Source: PHAA01 sp034927445
Lineage (GTDB): Bacteria; Bacillota; Syntrophomonadia; Syntrophomonadales; Syntrophomonadaceae
Direction: 5' to 3'
DNA length: 64,000 bases
NCBI GenBank assembly: GCA_034927445.1
Contig: JAYFPZ010000004.1
Location: 53,233 to 117,232 of the forward strand
Notes under the pieces: generated by a model
Databases searched by the model: none
Told to the model about the DNA's origin: nothing
Seen by the model: only the letters and a program-made list of their open reading frames with translations
Made by a program: the position numbers and the translations under genes
In this document: positions 61,932-64,000 of the stretch, piece after piece
How the letters are laid out: each line of letters begins with the position of its first letter
Position numbering within the stretch: position 1 is the first letter of the stretch

Positions 61932-62951
61932 TTACAGTATGGAACACAGCGCCGCTGGAATTTTCTCAAGCGATGCCTGCTGCTCCACCGCACCTAGGTC
62001 ATATGCTACCCGGGGCATGCCGTATACCACGCAGGAACGTTCGTCCTGCCCAATCGTTCTGGCACCTTTTCGGCGCATGGCCAACAGTCCTTTAGCGCCG
62101 TCATGCCCCATTCCGGTCAATATTATCCCGGCGGCATGGGCTCCGCAATGCTCAGCTACCGAGTGGAAAAGTACATCAACCGAGGGGCAGTGCCCATTTA
62201 CCCGTTCCCCCTTCCGGCAATTAACCCTGTAATTTACGCCAGCCCGGCAAACCGTCATATGATAATCACCGGGCGCAATTAAGACCAATCCGGGATAAAT
62301 CCGATCACCGTCTTGGGCTTCTCTTATTTCCAGCGCGCAGGTATTATTAAGCCTTTCGGCATACATACGGGTAAAAACCGGTGGCATATGCTGTACAACT
62401 ACCATACCGGGTATATTGTCGGGAAGGCTTTTGACTATGCTGCTGATAGCTTCAGTCCCCCCGGTGGACGATCCTAGCGCAATCAGCTTGATATTGGAAC
62501 TGCCTCCTACTCCTGGCTCGGTCTGCCGGTAGGCCGAATCGTTTTTCCTATGCCCGACTTTAGCGGTGGAAGCAATTTTAATCTTGATTATAAGTTCGTT
62601 GATAAATGTGTTAAGCGATCTGCCGCTGCTGCTATCAGGTTTACAAACAAAATCAACCGCCCCGGCCTGAAGAGCCTCAAAGACGGCGTTGTTCAGTGCG
62701 CTTAGCATAACTACCGGTATCGGGTATTGAGGCATCAGACGATGCAGAAATTCAATCCCGTTCATACGCGGCATTTCGAAGTCAAGGGTTAAAACATCAG
62801 GATCAAGCTCGATAATTTTATCCCTGGCCACATAAGGGTCCGCAGCAGTCCCTACCACCTCAATAGCCGGGTCGCTGCTGATGCCCCGGGCCAGTGTTTC
62901 TCGGAATACCAAGGAGTCATCTACTACTAAAACTCTGATCTTTTTCGCCAA
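61932..62951 (-). CDS. cheB: Chemotaxis methylesterase CheB
   Basis: 339 residues. Receiver domain (1-120; VVDDSLVFRE, phospho-Asp in DVLTLDFEMPRMNG) and methylesterase domain (155-335) with the catalytic Ser in GSSTGG, His in VVQHMPP and Asp in GMGHDGA. Removes methyl groups from chemoreceptors. 6 nt after cheR. Confidence 0.97.
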   Translation of the reverse strand: MAKKIRVLVVDDSLVFRETLARGISSDPAIEVVGTAADPYVARDKIIELDPDVLTLDFEMPRMNGIEFLHRLMPQYPIPVVMLSALNNAVFEALQAGAVDFVCKPDSSSGRSLNTFINELIIKIKIASTAKVGHRKNDSAYRQTEPGVGGSSNIKLIALGSSTGGTEAISSIVKSLPDNIPGMVVVQHMPPVFTRMYAERLNNTCALEIREAQDGDRIYPGLVLIAPGDYHMTVCRAGVNYRVNCRKGERVNGHCPSVDVLFHSVAEHCGAHAAGIILTGMGHDGAKGLLAMRRKGARTIGQDERSCVVYGMPRVAYDLGAVEQQASLEKIPAALCSIL

Positions 62952-62957
62952 TGTTAT

Positions 62958-63770
62958 CTATTCCTTTCTGTATATAGCTGGTACAACGTATTGGAATCCA
63001 GACTCCTGTTTGTTAATTGATTCACTGTGACCAATAATAAAAAAACCCCCTGGGGCTAGACATTCATACATACGATTTATCAGTCTGCGTTTGGTATCCT
63101 GATCGAAATAGATCATAACGTTTCGGCAGAATATCACCTGGAACTTTTTCTTAAAAGGAAAGTTATTCTCCATAAGATTAAATTTTTTAAAAATAACTTC
63201 GTTGCGGATACTTGGTATTACAAGGCTTTGTCTATTTTGATCTCTGGTGAAATATTGCTTTTTCCATCTCTCCGGCAATTCCCGGGTTTGTTCTTCACTA
63301 TAGGAGGCACGCAGAGCTGTCTCCAACGCCTGGGATGAGATATCGGTCGCCAGTATTTTTTTGTCCCAGCCGGCGCCGGTCTCACCAAAGTAATCATTTA
63401 TTATCATAGCTAGGGTATAAGGTTCTTCACCGCTGGAACATCCGGCACTCCATATCCGCAAATCCCGGTTTTTGTCAGTTGCAACCAGATAAGGAAGTAT
63501 TCTGTCCCTAAAATAGTTAAAATGATCTGCTTCCCGCATGAAATATGTATAATTGGTAGTCAGCCGGTTGATAAGAGCGGCAACTTCATTTCCGCTCTTA
63601 TCATTAAGCAAAATTTGAAAATAATGGGGGAAGCTCTTATAGCCGCGTCTGCTTAAAAAACCCTCCAACCTGGCTTCGACAATATTTCTTTTATGGCTGA
63701 GGTCCAGGCCATAATTGCTTTTGGTAAAACTGCTCAGTTTTTCAAAGTCTTCATTGCTGAGATTAAGCAT
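62958..63770 (-). CDS. cheR: Chemotaxis methyltransferase CheR
   Basis: 270 residues. N-terminal helical domain (NYGLDLSHKRNIVEARL) and SAM-binding domain with WSAGCSSGEEPYTLAM and VIFCRNVMIYFD. Methylates glutamates on the chemoreceptors. It follows the terminator of a chemoreceptor gene. Confidence 0.97.
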   Translation of the reverse strand: MLNLSNEDFEKLSSFTKSNYGLDLSHKRNIVEARLEGFLSRRGYKSFPHYFQILLNDKSGNEVAALINRLTTNYTYFMREADHFNYFRDRILPYLVATDKNRDLRIWSAGCSSGEEPYTLAMIINDYFGETGAGWDKKILATDISSQALETALRASYSEEQTRELPERWKKQYFTRDQNRQSLVIPSIRNEVIFKKFNLMENNFPFKKKFQVIFCRNVMIYFDQDTKRRLINRMYECLAPGGFFIIGHSESINKQESGFQYVVPAIYRKE

Positions 63771-63810
63771 ATCTTCACCCTATCTTTATCTCGTCTGCCC
63801 GGAGATTGAA

Positions 63811-63847
63811 TTTGAAAACAGGTGGCAGGCAAAGCCAGCCACCTGTT
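63811..63847 (-). terminator. Terminator after the chemoreceptor gene
   Basis: On the minus strand AACAGGTGGC/GCCACCTGTT, a 10-bp stem, followed by TTCAAATTC; the T-run is short. Confidence 0.75.
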
Positions 63848-63855
63848 CGCATAAC

Positions 63856-64000
63856 TTAGTACTTCCCGAAATCTTCGTCATCCAGGGAAATCAGAGCCCG
63901 GCTTGACGTAGCGGCTGCTTCCCTGGCCCCCGGGTTAATACCGGCAGCTTCCTGCCTGCCCCGGTTTATGGGCGAAACTTTGGATTCAGATCCCCGGGAA
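63856..64000 (-). CDS. 3' end of a probable methyl-accepting chemotaxis protein (runs off the window)
   Basis: The frame open at the right edge ends with about 47 residues, finishing ALISLDDEDFGKY. A flexible, charged tail closing in LDDEDFGKY is typical of clostridial chemoreceptors, and cheR-cheB lie downstream. Only the tail is visible, so the identity is inferred. Confidence 0.65.
   Translation of the reverse strand, partial: SRGSESKVSPINRGRQEAAGINPGAREAAATSSRALISLDDEDFGKY

Overview
The window looks like a contiguous piece of chromosome from an anaerobic, motile, probably spore-forming Firmicute of class Clostridia. A Syntrophomonas-like lineage is my best guess, and it is inference only. 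The evidence is T-box and L20-leader control of translation genes, Firmicute gene orders (infC-rpmI-rplT; thrS beside ytxC), sporulation-type genes (pdaB, ytxC), an [FeFe]-hydrogenase, FliY and FliW-CsrA in the flagellar region, and strong AGGAGG-type ribosome binding sites.

Bases 1-7,997 (minus strand) hold translation genes: thrS; infC-rpmI-rplT behind an L20-type attenuator, with infC apparently starting at AUC; a SpoU-type RNA methyltransferase; a 30-residue YqzL-like protein; and a T-box-controlled pheS-pheT. The beta subunit of PheRS lacks the usual N-terminal tRNA-binding OB domain. A 278-bp element with terminal inverted repeats lies between thrS and ytxC.

Bases 8,000-16,500 are mixed accessory and envelope genes: a secreted stalk-domain protein, tRNA-Val(GAC), two polysaccharide deacetylases (one PdaB-like), an MBL-fold hydrolase, an EamA transporter and a NitT/TauT/SsuABC-type ABC importer. 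Bases 16,600-21,700 are aromatic amino acid genes: aroA, aroB, then aroF-pheA behind one complete T-box followed by a second, apparently stem I-less T-box module. Bases 21,700-26,000 hold a tautomerase, an L-2-hydroxyglutarate oxidase-like gene broken by a frameshift, a 48-bp tandem repeat, a modular [FeFe]-hydrogenase and a second 256-bp inverted-repeat element.

From about 26,000 to the right end lies a nearly complete flagellar and chemotaxis cluster, transcribed leftwards. One long run starts at flgB behind a c-di-GMP-I riboswitch and goes through flgC, fliE-K, flgD, flgE, fliL, fliN, fliO-R, flhB, flhA, flhF, flhG, a PilZ gene, fliA, a rod gene, cheY, fliM, fliY and motAB to a secreted M14 peptidase-like gene. 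Upstream of it are a ylqG/ylqH-like pair, fliC with its own sigma-28 promoter and two likely CsrA sites in its leader, fliS, flaG2, fliT-like, fliD, flaG, csrA, fliW, flgL, flgK, flgN and flgM (sigma-28 promoter), then cheB, cheR and the end of a chemoreceptor gene.

The regulatory layers fit together. c-di-GMP can be read at the head of the early operon. FliA and FlgM gate the late genes. FliW-CsrA is placed to tie flagellin translation to flagellin export.
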